Assembly: GCA_022606135.1 (NCBI GenBank)
Contig: JABYQN010000009.1
Location: 335,001 to 399,000, forward strand
Length of the DNA stretch: 64,000 bases
Source: Fomes fomentarius
Lineage: Eukaryota > Basidiomycota > Agaricomycetes > Polyporales > Polyporaceae
Reading direction: 5' to 3'
This document shows, piece after piece, positions 1 to 12,023 of this stretch; position 1 is the first letter of the stretch, and every line of letters begins with the position of its first letter. The notes beneath the pieces were generated by a model, which saw only the letters and a program-made list of their open reading frames with translations, searched no databases and had not been told where the DNA came from. The translations under genes were made by a program, and so were the position numbers.

Positions 1-1509
1 GATGACCGTAGAAATATTGTCGGTACCAGGATCGCGAGTGAGTAGCTGTGAGCTGGTTGTCCTTGGTGTACGACATGGTAGTGCCTGATCAAGGGGTCAT
101 CTCATTGTAAGGCTACTCTGTACATGATTTCATCCAGGAGCTCCGAGATCGATGATGCAGGAGAAAGGTTAGTCTCGGCTCCAGACGTCTACAGGTCTCT
201 TCAGAACGCGCGCCTCCTCGCGCTATCCTCCAGAAGGTGTGGGATCGAGACTAGAGAAAGGAGAAATGGCGGTGCGCGTTGTGCATTGCGCACGACACGC
301 GCCAGACCGCAATCGCGCGCGCATTAAACGCGTTGGTCCTCAGCCAATCATATTGCGTATGAAGGCGCTTATCAAATTTGTTGACCGCGGGAATAGTCAA
401 CAGTCGACTCCTTGACTTTGGCCACCCGTTGACTAGTCAACAAGACGACATTAGTCAACGTTGACCCGCGGTCGACCCGCACAACACTGGTGCGCCGGTC
501 TATGGTCCAGGAACGCACCATGTCTTCATCCCATACTGGGTCCTTTCTGGGTTGAAGCGACAAGGATTCTACACGGTATCTACCTGGACGTCCTCACCAT
601 ACCATGTGTCCGGTGAGGTTTGACACACACAACGGGCTAGTGACCTACACCTTTGACAGGGTGACTCAACCATGGCTACGGGATTTCTATCCATGTCGGG
701 CTCTCCAAAGCCGACTGATACCATGCGGGAAAGCTATGGATCAACGTGGAGGTCAGCTCCTCTGTAGCTGATCGTTGAGACCATCTTCCCATTGCCACCA
801 CCTGTAGCGAGTACCCAGACGCCCATCTACACACTTGAGACGAGGGCGGGAGATCGAGAGCGAGATCCGTGGACTCAGCCCCGTACGATACAGGGTGTTT
901 GGAGACTTGAACCACCGGGCGGTCCGCGTGTTCGTGACGGCGTTGACAATCAGTGCGTCCGTAAGGAGCGGGTTTCTATGGTCAATCAACATCAAACTAC
1001 CAGGCTGCCAATTTGGAACACATCCGCAAATCCGGTCGCGACCTCCCTTATGGTCGCCACCCATATTCACCGCCCCCGCCTCCGTGTCTGCGTATTTCTG
1101 AGTCGATGCCCCTGGCCCGTGTTAACTCACGGTGGTTGACCGCGGAAGAGGAGCAACAGAGTTTACTTCCAAGTACTGCAGCGCTCCCAGTCTGAGTAGA
1201 TATTCCTGGCCCTTCAGCGCTCATGCACGATGCTTGCTCAACTTCCCCTTCAACATCTAGGTTTCAGGGGGAGGGATTGGATGACGAACAATTGCTACCA
1301 CTGCTTACGTTCTGACGAGCCGAGTACGGAGGGCACGAGATAAGCATTAATTCACAATGATGATGCTACTCAACATTATCAAGGTGTAAACAGAATGTGT
1401 AGGTCAGGGTTGAAAGGGATGGGTCAGAGTTGATGTGAACGAGTGTAGAACGTGAAGCGTAAGTCAAAGAGTTCCAACACCTAGTATTGCATATCGGCAC
1501 CAATGGCAC
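1..1509. other. Gene-poor left edge
   Basis: I found no convincing gene here. The open frames are short and lack recognisable motifs or splice logic. The one clear structure is a cluster of TTGAC/GTCAA pentamers at 381-465, listed separately. The last 150 bases lie just downstream of the HMG-box gene and probably hold its 3' UTR. Confidence 0.6.
381..465. repeat. Cluster of TTGAC/GTCAA motifs with two palindromes
   Basis: Seven TTGAC or GTCAA pentamers fall within 85 bases. Two form perfect 12-nt palindromes, TTGACTAGTCAA at 429-440 and GTCAACGTTGAC at 454-465. GC-rich flanks (ttgaccgcgg at 381 and ttgacccgcggtcgacc at 461) add further symmetry. This could be a multi-site protein-binding element or the edge of a degraded mobile element; the sequence alone does not decide. 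Confidence 0.5.
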
Positions 1510-2619
1510 CTACGCCTTCGTCGCCCGACTGTCGTTCCACTCCGCCAAAGCGGTGCTATACTGCTGGTTGTATCGCTGTCCGACGACGTGTCAGCCATGA
1601 TGCGCCTATGTCATGAGAGAGCCAGTCAAATTTACCTCTCTCTCCTCCGCTGGCAATGCCCTCCACATCTCACCAATCTTCCTACTCCGCTCAAGGATGG
1701 CCTCTCTCGGAGCTAGACTAGGAGCTAGTTCTACGCTGTCACGGACCTCTTGCACGTATCTGCAACGATGGTTAGCATTGACAAACTGCAGAGTCATGAA
1801 AGCAACACGTACTGCATATATCCTGTGAGGGGCTTCTTGTCAGCATCAGCCGCAGCCGGACGGTGGATCCGTTGCTTGTTCTTCGCCCTACGCTGCGCGT
1901 TGAGCGCGCGCAGAAGACGCGGGTCGGTCTCGGCAAACCAGGTCTCGCGATCCTGCTTGTATTTCTCAGATGCTTCCGCCGCCTTATCTGTATACATCTG
2001 CGAATACGTGTGCATATTAGCGAGTACTCGTGCCTTAGCGAGGGGAGGACGCACCTTCTTCTCTGCATCACTGAGGGTCCGCCAGCGCGCCGCCAGCTCC
2101 TTCGACTTTGCCGCGAAAGCGTCCCGACCGTTGAGTGGGCCTTCGCCCTTAAACTGTTCCTGCAAGAAGGAGCCGTACGGCGACAGGGGTCTCATTGGAG
2201 GCCGTTCCGACACCGAGATCTTCACCGCTATGATATATGATGATGGCCTCAGCACCTGTCCGTTTGAGCTTGACTGTCAACGCACCGAGCAAGCCCTTCT
2301 TGAAGCGAGCATCCGGGTCGTCCTTAACCTCCTTCGTGGAGGCCTTCGCCTTAGCCTTCGCCTTTGGCTTGGCCTTAGACTTGACCTGGGTTTTCTTCCC
2401 GGCAACAGCCTTTTTGGCTGCAGGTTTTCTCTTCGTTGTCTTGCTTGCCTTCGGCTTTGCCTTTGCCTTTGCCGCGGGCTGAGCGACTTTCGCAGTCGTC
2501 AGGAACGTCCGCGCGATTAAGTGCTGTCGTGCGAGCAGTGAGGGGCGCAGCGCCGGTGCTACGAGAGCACCGGGCGTAAAGACGCGTGGCAGAACGCGTT
2601 GCAGGAGAGGAGAGAGCAT
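1510..2619 (-). CDS. Mitochondrial two-HMG-box DNA-binding protein (Abf2/TFAM-like)
   Basis: Four exons rebuild a 312-residue protein: 2286-2619, 1813-2227, 1636-1759 and 1510-1575. The first roughly 45 residues are rich in Arg, Leu, Ser and Ala without acids, as expected of a mitochondrial presequence. A Lys/Ala/Pro-rich linker (residues about 47-100, repeated AKPKAKAKAK) follows. Two HMG boxes come next: one starts near RPLSPYGSFLQEQF, the second near KKPLTGYMQYVQEV with KIGEMWRALPAEERE. Two HMG boxes behind a presequence is the layout of mitochondrial nucleoid packaging proteins, so a role in mtDNA compaction and maintenance is inferred. Intron 2 has a textbook donor GTACGT, branch TGCTAAC and acceptor. 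The gene is head to head with NDUFA2, with 152 bp between start codons. The symbol is withheld because fungal TFAM orthology is hard to prove by eye. Confidence 0.85.
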
Positions 2620-2771
2620 GGGCAGAGGACGAGGTGATGGTGACTGGTTGAAAGCAACGCGACGTATAAGTTGAATACGCGCTTAAAGTTACAGGCGCCT
2701 ACCCACTTATTTGTCAATGTTATTCCACGAACGCCCGACGTCGGTACGCTCTCCTCCCTCTCCCCGCCACC

Positions 2772-3163
2772 ATGTCCGCCTTCGCAAAAGCATTGTCCCC
2801 TGCAGTCAGGGAGATTCGGATTCTGTGCTGTCAGAGTGGTGCTGCGTCAGCGGGAACTCGGTGAGTCCATATAGCATGCTCATGGCGGCGCGGCACTGAC
2901 CCAAAACAGACAATTCATCACTTCTCACTACCCGACGTTGAAGCAGCACAATCCCGACCTTCCTATTCTCATTCGGCAGGCGAAGGGAACTCCAGCAAGG
3001 GTGTTTGCGCGGTTTGGTGCGCGGGATTTCCTCGTCCTCGGGTTGGTGTCACTCATCGGCGCTTCCCGTTGCAGAGCAAGGAGTGGAGAAGAATGTCGAG
3101 GTCGAGGGTCTCTCATCCTCGGACGTCGCCTCAAGGATCTCGCAGCTGCTGTCAAGCGCATGA
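2772..3163 (+). CDS. NDUFA2: NADH dehydrogenase (complex I) B8 subunit, NDUFA2-like
   Basis: Three exons (2772-2860, 2910-3016, 3075-3163) give a 94-residue protein, close to the usual length of about 100 for this accessory subunit of mitochondrial complex I. The recognisable N-terminal stretch is SAFAKALSPAVREIRILCC, followed by a SHYPTLKQHNPDLPILIR segment and KGTPARVFARF, as in the thioredoxin-like fold of the B8 subunit. The end SSDVASRISQLL is also typical. NDUFA2 acts in the matrix arm of complex I. The fungal equivalent is the 10.5 kDa subunit. The start is supported by the ccaccATG context and by family length. It shares a short intergenic region with the divergent mitochondrial HMG gene. 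Confidence 0.92.
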
Positions 3164-3677
3164 TACTAAATACTATCTTTCTTCGTCGTGACACTGCAGT
3201 ATCCTTGATAGCCAAACTCTCTTGTTTGAAGTTGCCGTTCGTATGCACGACTCTGGGGTGACTCTATTTCCTTCAGGTACGTGCTCAGTTTCCTCCTCGA
3301 TAATCCACACGGTCCATGCCATGTCCCGGAGCCATGTACCTACTCTTGAAGACAATTCCATCATATGTTGTTGCAGTTACGAGCATCAGAGTTTGCCCTT
3401 CACGCGTCAGGTTGCCCGGAGATTCCCGGTTTGAACTAGCGGTCGCAACGAGATAGAACCTCAACCTCATCACCCCTCCACCTCCGACTTCCGTTCTCTT
3501 CGGTTGGTACTTGGTAAGTACTGTCACATTATCTGGGCGCCTTACACCGAACAGTCATCAAGTTATACGTCGAACGTGACACAGCACCAGCGTCGTGACG
3601 CATCGGCCTCAAGCTTTTGGAGTACTTAATCTCTGCGATCCTCGAAGCACACTACCCACATCTTCGCCTCGTCCGGA
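3164..3677. other. Intergenic region between NDUFA2 and the SDR gene
   Basis: About 510 bases with no supported gene. It must contain the 3' end of NDUFA2 transcripts and the promoter of the dehydrogenase. No clear TATA box or repeat was seen. Confidence 0.6.
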
Positions 3678-4826
3678 ATGCAGCTTGTGTGGTTGGTCAC
3701 CGGTGTGTTATTGCCCCAACTACACAATGCTTCTGTCTGCTGACCTCGATTTGCAGGAGCTTCGTCTGGCCTTGGGCTTGCGCTCGTCCGACGAATCGTT
3801 GCTCGTGGTGATCTTGTTATCGCTACCGCGCGCAAAGCGAGCTCCTTCGATCTATTACTCTCCGACCCTAACATAGATAAGACTCGGATACACGTCCTCG
3901 AACTAGATGTGGCGCTCGACTTCAAGGAGCTGGAAATCATCGCGAATGCAGCCGTTGAGAAATGGGGTCGCGTCGACGTCCTTGTGAACAACGCGGGCAT
4001 CGGCGGCGAAGTAGGAGCCAGTGAAGAACTTGGGTAAGCCCTAGCTGATCTACCCAATCTGTCGTCTGACCAGGATACAGTGTCGATTGGATGATGCATG
4101 TCATGAAGATCAACTTCGCCGGCGCTGTTAATGTCACGAACTCGCTATTGCCTCACATGCGGTTGCGCCGCCAAGGGTCGATAGTTCTTATCGGAAGCAG
4201 ATCGGCATATCGGAACGAGTTCCTGGTACGTTCACTTTGAAGTTTCCAGTAGAGTTCTCTGATTTTTTTTTGTTCTCTTAGGGACCTTGTCAGTACATGT
4301 CATATGTGCTATACCTTGTGATAGTCTCTTAACAGTGGCTGGCACAGCGGCGTACGCCGCCTCCAAGGCAGCTCTGCACTGTACGTACGCATGTGGAGAA
4401 TCATCGGCGTCAGAAACTGATAGATGGTAATCAGCTTATGGCGAGACGCTTTCCGCCGAGGTCGCTCAGTTCAACATCCGCGTGCTGGTGGTCGTACCTG
4501 GGACGTTCGACACGCCTCTGTCACACCCAATCATCGGTCGCTTCATCCCCGACTACGACTCTGCACGGGAAGAGCTAGCGCGACGCGTGGAGTTGGCGAA
4601 GAAGATCCCGAACAAGGGCGATCCCGCGAAGGGCATGGATGCCCTGATGGATGTAGTGCGCGGCGAGGGCCGCGCTGAAGGGAAGACCGGGCTGCCGTTG
4701 TGGCTGTTCTTGGGAAGCGACTGCATCGCGGATATCAAGGCGCGTGCCACCAGGTTGCAAAGTACCGCGGAGGAGTGGGCGTCAGTGGGTTCGGGGCTAG
4801 GCAAGGATGAGGCGGTCTCTGCTTGA
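3678..4826 (+). CDS. Short-chain dehydrogenase/reductase (classical SDR)
   Basis: Six exons rebuild 296 residues: 3678-3702, 3757-4033, 4081-4225, 4282-4288, 4336-4380 and 4435-4826. The N-terminal cofactor loop is VTGASSGLGLALVRR (TGxxxGxG), followed by the structural NNAG motif (VDVLVNNAGIGG), the catalytic Ser region (SIVLIGSRSAYR) and YAASK with catalytic Tyr and Lys. That makes it a Rossmann-fold NAD(P)-dependent oxidoreductase with a carbonyl or hydroxyl substrate that cannot be named. The acidic residue at the end of the second strand is not obvious, and RKASS there hints at NADP preference. Exon 4 is only 7 nt (ggacctt). It is needed to keep the frame into LAGTAAYAASK, and is the least certain part of the model. 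Confidence 0.85.
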
Positions 4827-5881
4827 TAGCATAAGTGAGTTGTATGTATCTAATGTCCCACGGGTGTTCCTTGTCCGATGCGCAGGTAGCAGTAGATAGC
4901 AATATGTCAAGTCCGATCTAGGATACTAGATGCAATCAATCATGCAGGTGGGCTGCGACCACCCAGGATGGGCCTCCAACGGCGCGCTACTTGTCTCTCA
5001 TAAGGAACTAGTCTGTGTTCCCGAGCAGAGCCGACATAGGTACATGATCTAAGTCTCTAAGAAGTGATATCCTGCGGAAGATCAGTGACGTCGTCACCGT
5101 TCACCTAGGTTCATGTGGTGGCTGAAGACGCCAGATGCATTTGCACGACTTCAATAGGCCCCAGAGAAATACACGATGGGGCGAAACCGAACAATTCTTC
5201 CGGGATATACGAACGTCAGCTCCTTTCGGTTCTTCCTGGCCTATGCCCAGGCAGACGGCTACGAGTGGCACTGGAAAGACAAGCAGTACTGAGTTGTCCG
5301 AGACCATCAGTTCCGAGTCCATGCATCTTTCCAAAGGCTGCTGTCTGCTACGCATACTTCAGTGACGTATCCGCGAAAGATGATCCAGACTTGCCTGGCT
5401 CGTCATTCCAGAGGAGCCGGTGGTTAACGCGGGGCTCGACGCTACCAAGAAGTAATCGCTCTGAGCGACGTCACACGATAGTCTGATGATGGTCATTGTG
5501 TGCATTATGTGTACGCAAGGATGTACGGATTGTCAACCATATGGGTTGGGACGCTGATAGTACCAGAAGGGAGCATAGAAGACACTGGAGTGTAGTGAAT
5601 GTGGGGGTGCTACGAGATACAGCATTATAACAAAGCAGCATGAACAAAGGCAGCAGGCACAGTGCGGGGGAGCGGGTCTATCTATTGTAATGAACGTCCG
5701 GAAAATTCTAGGGAGGATGCAGGATGAATGGGTTGAAATGCGCGGTTATTGCTGGATGTCAACGGGAGAGGAAGGTGTAGTGATGAAACGCTGAAAGGAA
5801 TAACTTATGTACAACGTTCCGGAACGGAGGGGCCAGGGTGAGTTCCGACAGGCGTATGTAAGCTGCTATGTCAGAGTGAGT
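4827..5881. other. Intergenic region, two 3' ends converge
   Basis: The dehydrogenase (plus) and the MFS transporter (minus) converge here across about 1.05 kb. Short open frames around 5100-5480 have no recognisable motif and no coherent splicing. I see no RNA gene or repeat. Confidence 0.55.
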
Positions 5882-7756
5882 TCAGACCTTCTCTCCGGCC
5901 TTCGCAGCGGCGGCGGCCGCCGCTTCCTCCTCCGCGATCTCCTTCGCGATGACCAAGTCGGGACACGGCGAGAACTTGGACTTCATGCGGATCCACGGGC
6001 CGTACTTGTAGAACAAGAACGGGCTCGGCGCGAGGAGGAGACAGCACAGGGCGAGGAGCGTGCACGCCCAGTTGATCCCGAGGCGCTCGAACATCTGCAC
6101 GGTGAACAGCGGGAACGCGGCGCCGACGCACGAGCGGACGATCGTGTTCGCCGAGAACGCGGACGCGCTGTACTGGAGGTAGGTGTCGACGAGGTACGAG
6201 AGGAAGGCGTTGAAGATGAGCGCGATGCTCGCCCCGATCGGCACCGTCGCCAGTGCGGGCACGATCCAGTGGATGCTGGGGTACTGCCCGGTCCACCCGA
6301 GCCAGAACGCACCGATGACGAGCGCAGGGGCGCCGATCATCGCGCCGTAGAGGCGCTCCTCTGGGGGAGTGAACCCGCGCCATTTGACGATTAGGGCAGG
6401 GTAGTGCTTCGTGAGCGGGATGGTGAGGTATGCGCCGATGGTGGTGCCGAGCCCGACGCCGATGAAGATGAGCCCAGACTCGCCAATGTTGAACCCTCGT
6501 GTGCCGACGAATATCAACGGGAGAGCTTCGAACACTGTACGGTACGTTACGTGTCAGAAACGGGGAGAGATAGATCCGAGGTTTGGTGGGACTTACGTGC
6601 GTAGAGAATGCCGTACACGAGCGAGAGGTAGATGGTGATGAGCAAGAGAATGGGCTCTTGGATCAGCATTTGGATGGGGCGGTAAAGGGTGCGGTGGAGG
6701 ATTCCCAAGAGGGACCAGTCCGAACGCTCGTGCTCGGCGTAAAGCTTCGCATTCGCATCTGGGTCTGCCTTCCGCAGCCGCCGAGCTTTCCATTGGAGGA
6801 TAACAGGAGCAAAAGTTTCGGGAACAAAGATGACCGCGAGCAGAGTGCATGCACCCGCGAACATCATCATGATCCAGAATACCCAGCGCCAGCCCAGTTC
6901 ACTGGTGGCCACGCTGAAGAACAATTCGTCAGTGACACTGACAGGGTAGTCATACGATGGCGCATGGAACGTACAATCCTCCAGCAATGGGGCCAAGTAC
7001 CGGTCCGACGAAGACACCCGCCGAGAAGAGCGCCGTCGCCCGCCCACGATTGATTGGGTCCCAGATGTCGACTATTACGCCGCCGCAAATAGTGAGGGGT
7101 GCGCAGGCAAAGACTCCGGTGAGGAAACGGGTGACGAGCAGTGTAGCGATGTTATTTGCGAGAGCTTGACCGAGATGTAGAATGACGTAGGCGACAAGCG
7201 ATACTCGGAAGATGATACGGCGACCATAGAGCTCGGAGCCGGGTCCCCAGAGAAGAGGGCCCACGACGTAACCGCAGAGGAAGATGGAGGTGACGAGATA
7301 GCCGACTTCAGCACTTGCGCCGAATTCCCTCGCAATGAACATGCCGGCGGCGGAGGGTGCCGAAGATGCGAACGTCCTGCATCTCCAGTCAGTACGCGAT
7401 GTAGCACAGGAGGCTCTCGTCACTCACACATTTACTGTCATGAGCACGCAAAGAATAGTGAGGCCCCATTTGTAGGCATTGGACCAATTCTGGGGGTTCT
7501 CCGGGTCGTTCGGACCATCCCAAGTGACCTTGTTTTCATCGACCGATTGCTTATCCGCCGGGACGGGAATCTGGTCTCCCTCCTTCGGGAGAGGTTCGTG
7601 TGGGTCGTCACCGCCGTATTGCTCTGCCCGGAGCTCTTCCTGGCGCAAACCCTCGTGAACGCGCACGTGGTTGGCATCGTACATCGTACTCGTAGATGAT
7701 CGCGGTGAAACAGGTGTGGCCGTTCCGGATATTGCCACCGTAGGAGCTGTAGACAT
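5882..7756 (-). CDS. MFS transporter, DHA1 family (polyamine/drug:H+ antiporter type)
   Basis: Four exons (7428-7756, 6975-7376, 6597-6913, 5882-6534) give 566 residues. A long hydrophilic N-terminus ends in the DPENPQNWSNAYKW segment typical of fungal 12-TM DHA1 carriers. Motif A is GPGSELYGRRIIFRV, and the helix-5 region has GPVLGPIAGGF. The membrane segments span two six-helix halves with a central loop rich in Arg, Lys and Asp (WKARRLRKADPDANAK). The tail ends in an alanine run and AGEKV. Relatives export polyamines or xenobiotics at the plasma membrane or vacuole, but the substrate here is unknown. All three introns (51, 61, 62 nt) have good splice sites. The start at MSTAPTVA lies about 90 bp below a TATA-like box. 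Confidence 0.9.
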
Positions 7757-8947
7757 TGTTGGGAGGAGACAACGTCTGTGGATATGTACCAGCGGCGAGG
7801 AGGAGGACAATAACCGGGGCGAACGGTCATATCCTCCATGGGCTTATATATGTAAAAAGGATCGAATGCGTGAGGATCGGCCGCCTGAAGCTTTCAAGTC
7901 AACAAGAAGTCGTCAGCAGCGTGTTATTAGGGGGAGACGGGAAACTGAGTAATCGAGGTCGAGAACCGGCAGGGCGACGACCCGGAGCCGGTACAAGGCC
8001 GCGGCGACCCTTGGCGATTCCGAGTGCATATCAAACCTGGGTGGCGACAATCTCCCTGTAGTACTGTTCATCCATACTGCCGTCGGGTATGTCATCCATT
8101 GTGGCCTGGCCGGGATGGTCGCTCGACGTTACGGGGAACCTCGTTGAGGACTGGCCTTGGAACCGACTGAGAGATGAGGGGATAGTACTAGTACTGCATG
8201 CATAAACACAAATTGAGGAAGTACTTGGAATCAATATTAATGTTCAATGTTGGGTAGGTACCTCTCAGGAGAGGACATATCCGGCGCGTCTATCTTGATC
8301 CGAACCGCCGAAAGCCCCGAGATCAATATCACACCTTCTCAAGATGCCGGCCGTCCCGTTTGGCCGGCTGTGCTCTCAACTGCATCCAGTCTGTGACCGT
8401 TGTTTGCGCCTTGGCATGGCAATGTAGAGGTATCCAGAATAATGGGATGTTCCATACGTGTGAGAGATTGTGAGACGCGGCATGAATGCATGAGCTACAT
8501 ATCGTGGAAATTTGGCATAGAACATGTTCCGTGGTCCGCTCCCTCCGGAGCTACAGTCGATCTGCTGGTGGTGACTAAGTATGATGGAGTTCAGAGAACT
8601 TTGAACAAAACCTGCTATAGAAGTACGACGCATCGATATCTAATAATAGATCGAAGATAGGTACTGGTGTTAGTAAATTCTAGGACAAGTGGCGCCCGCT
8701 AAGCGCTTATCAATGAGCATGACTGTGTGACCAAGGAAGGTCACACACAGTGACTCTCTATCACGCCTTCTGACCCTCACATAATATTCTACGTTGAGGG
8801 TTCCGCGTTTCGAAACGGACTCACTGGAATCAACTCATGGCCACCTTTTCTCGATGCATTCCATTGAGCCCAACCCCGAAGTTCAGGTGACCATGGCACA
8901 CTGGGCAACGCTCCCTGCGGCAAACACGATGTACTACAGCGATCAAA
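7757..8947. other. Intergenic region between the DHA1 transporter and NDC1
   Basis: About 1.2 kb. The left part is the transporter promoter. The rest shows only short frames with no motif, is more AT-rich than its surroundings, and contains the 3' flank of NDC1. Confidence 0.55.
7843..7850 (-). promoter_or_regulatory. TATA-like box for the DHA1 transporter
   Basis: The minus strand reads TATATAAG here, about 90 bp upstream of the chosen ATG at 7756. That is a normal distance for a fungal TATA element plus a short leader. Confidence 0.5.
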
Positions 8948-11460
8948 TCAGTTGTAGTCCACGAACCCCTGCAGCTTCTTTGCAATCCTCGGCGGGAACC
9001 TGAACGCAGCCAGCTTGTCCCCAAACGTCCGCACGATAAGCACCACCCCGTCCTTGATCGCTACAGTTGCCACACACAGACGCAGAGTAAGCACAACCGC
9101 CCGAGCCACCACAATCTCTGCTGTATTGCAACTCACCATCGCTGACCACGCCCAACACCTCGCTCGCCCGCGCCGCCTCCATCGCGAGCGTCTCCTTCTG
9201 CACCACCTCCTTCGCGCTCAGCCCTGTCAGCTCCTCCGCGGGCGGCAGCGCGTACTTCCTGTTCAGGTCTTCCTGGTACTCCTCCAGCGCGCCAAGGAAC
9301 GACAAGAGCGCCTCGACGATCTTGGGGATGTCCCGCTGCACGACGCCGTATCGGTCCTCCGCAAGCGACGCACACACTAGGCGGCACAGCACTGCAAAAT
9401 TCGGGAACCCGTCCATATCAGCACGCAGTCTCGCAATCCAAACGGAACACGCCGCAGATGACGCATCCGCAGACGTTTCCATTTTTTTTTGTTTGTTTGT
9501 TTGGAGGACACATACCTTCAGCCGCGAGCGCGTCCAGATGTCTGTTCGGCAAGCTCGTCTCCGCAACCCTATGCACTCTTTCACGGGTCCACCATTCCCT
9601 CGCGTGCCCCGCGACCTCCAGCACGCTCCCCGGGACATATCTGCTCACGGCGTTCCTCGCGCCCTCGCGCCACTTGCCCTTCGTCTCGCTCACGATCGAC
9701 ACGACGTTCTCCTCCGCCTTCTTCGCGCTCTCCACCGCTGCGCTCGCCGGGCTCGACGGCATCACGGACCGGAAGAGCTCCGGGATGTGCGACGCCCCCG
9801 CCTCTGCTGTCTCGGACACGGCAGCGGCGAGCGGGCCGTCTGACGCGAACGTGTCGAGCGCCGCGCGGAGGGGTGATGTCCGTGCGGGCTTGAACACCGT
9901 GGTATGCAGGAGAGGTGTCGCAGGGACTGGGAGCGGCAAATTCTTTTGACTCTGAGCGGGGGTGGCAGCGAGTGCTGTGATTGTGCAACGGTGGTCAGGA
10001 AACGCGTTTGAGTACTTGTGTGAAACGTACCTGGGGGCGCCGGCTGGCCGCGTCGGAGGAAGAGTTGGTAATCATGCCCGAGGGTGAGCAGAGACTCCCG
10101 TGCGAGTGTCGACCACATGTTAGGGATGTACTTCTGGTCCCCAAAGAGCTCCGTCCGACGAGTGCTCGCAGCGGGCGAGTCGTCGGACGCAAAGTCCCGC
10201 AGCTCTGCATAAGCGAAGTGCTTGAGGTACGCGTCGGAGGAAGTAATGCCAGAAACAAGGGTGAGGCCCGGATCCGCGGTGTACTTGGCTACAGCTACGG
10301 GAGCGGCTGCGATCGTGTCGAAAGCGCTCTCTGCGAACTCCCAAATGCCCACCGTGCTGAGGGCGAGATAGAAGGTGCGGGTCACGAGCGGCCAATGCCG
10401 CGACAACAGGGCCAGCGTCCATTGGCCACGGAGGAAATGGCCGGTCAATGGCCGTAGAAGGACGGGTACGAATGGGAGCCGGTAGAGGAGAGGAAGGAGA
10501 GTCGACCTCGTGAGGGCGAACACAACGAGGTGGGCGACGGTCACGAAGAGAGTGTATACCAGTGTGGTAAAGCCGACCGTAACAACGCGTGCAAGTCCAA
10601 ACGACTGCAGTTTTGCCCCATTCGAGGTAATCAAGGGTGTCCAGCGAATGGCGAAGCGGTCAAGCAGGACACAGCGGAGCAAACATGCGCACGCGACGGA
10701 TACTTGTGAGGATAGAACGTATATCAGGTGTCCGTTGAGGTAGTATGGGTGTTTTCTACGTCATACGCAGATGAGCGACCGGTTCGAATGGGCAGTGAAT
10801 GAGAGAGTGTTGCATGAAGCGAATCCGGGGTCACTGCCTTGCAAGGACGAAGCGTTGAAGTCGACGAATAATATTACTCACCGAGACTTCACAAAGAGGG
10901 ACAGTCGTGCGTGAGGTTCGACGGATGTGTCGTAAGCGGTCGTGACCAAGATGTGCAGGATAGCAAGGGATAGCGAAGAGACAACGTAGGTGAACAAAGC
11001 GTGCACGGTGCTCCGTTTGGAGAATGCACCGCCGAGTGTTCTTGACGGCGAAGTCGAGGGGGTAGGTCCGGCTACAAAGTCCAACACAAGCTCTAGCTGG
11101 TGCCATTTCTCCAGGAATCGCGTCAGACTCACCAGCAAGGTGTGATTTACGCAAAACCACTACCGGAAGCGCACCCGCACCAAATGTCGCGAGGGTGTAC
11201 GCCAATGTGGAAGGATTGATAGGTAGCAGTAGTAAGTCTCCTTTCCTCCCGCTCCATGTCGCCCATGTCGTCACGAGGAACCAGCAAAATAGGCCAGAGT
11301 GTAGGAAGATTTTGTACAGTCGGTGGCGTAGGACGCCTTTAACAAGAGGTTCGTACAGCTGAGATGCCGGTGGAATCGTGGGCGCAGTTCGTGACAAAAG
11401 CGTAGAGGGTATAGCCCGTATGGGCGTGGACGGCACTGGCGGAGGGCCTCTGACGGACAT
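8948..11460 (-). CDS. NDC1: Nucleoporin Ndc1 (pore membrane / spindle pole body protein)
   Basis: Six exons rebuild 689 residues: 11133-11460, 10882-11071, 10031-10755, 9516-9974, 9137-9391 and 8948-9060. The N-terminal half carries about six hydrophobic segments, for example FLHSGLFCWFLVTTWATW and VVTVGFTTLVYTLFVTVAHL. Then comes the conserved cytoplasmic block with FAYAELRDFASDD and PNMWSTLARESLLTLG. The C-terminus has LVCASLAEDRYGVVQRDIPK and a long helix, the most diagnostic Ndc1 signature. Ndc1 anchors nuclear pore complexes, and in fungi spindle pole bodies, in the nuclear envelope. Exon lengths sum exactly to a whole number of codons. Intron 2 (126 nt) and intron 4 (124 nt) are longer than the rest; the latter contains a run of nine T on the plus strand. 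Confidence 0.88.
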
Positions 11461-12023
11461 CGTTGGCTAGTCGTGGACGGTGAACAACACACGAAACTCG
11501 ACCTGCACACAGAACGCGTCGGCGCGTCTACCATCACGTGGCAAGGTCGCGTTCTTCCAGCACTGCGGCATTTGCCGCTTGTACCACTCTGAAGCAGTCT
11601 GTGACTCCATATTGCGTGCGACCTGCATACCAGACACGACATATGTAGTGCAAGAAGATGAGCAGCAAACAGCCTGGTCATGTGCAATCCAAAAAACCTG
11701 GCTCAGCATCCTTACCGATATCATAACTCTCCTCTTCTGGGCGAGCTTAGTACGTGGTTCTTCTCAATGTGCGACGGTTTCCTTGCACTCAATTACTAGT
11801 CTCATCTCACTTGCCATCTCAGAATCTTTGACTGTTTTTGACTAGCCTGGGCTGACCTGACGGTCTAAACGAAATAATGCAGGGCAATTAGCCCTCAATT
11901 ATCATCTGGACCAAGTTTACGGATGTCAGCCTCCACAGGACACACCCGTCCAGTCAAGCGAAAATCTCTGTGGTTCGTGCCGTAGCTCCTTGCTCCTAAC
12001 ATCCACTCGAAGTTTGTGAAGAC
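11461..12023. other. Divergent promoter region, NDC1 and the nuclear-type protein
   Basis: These 563 bases separate two divergent start codons and should hold both promoters. No clear TATA box was seen near either start, and no repeat or RNA gene was recognised. Confidence 0.55.
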
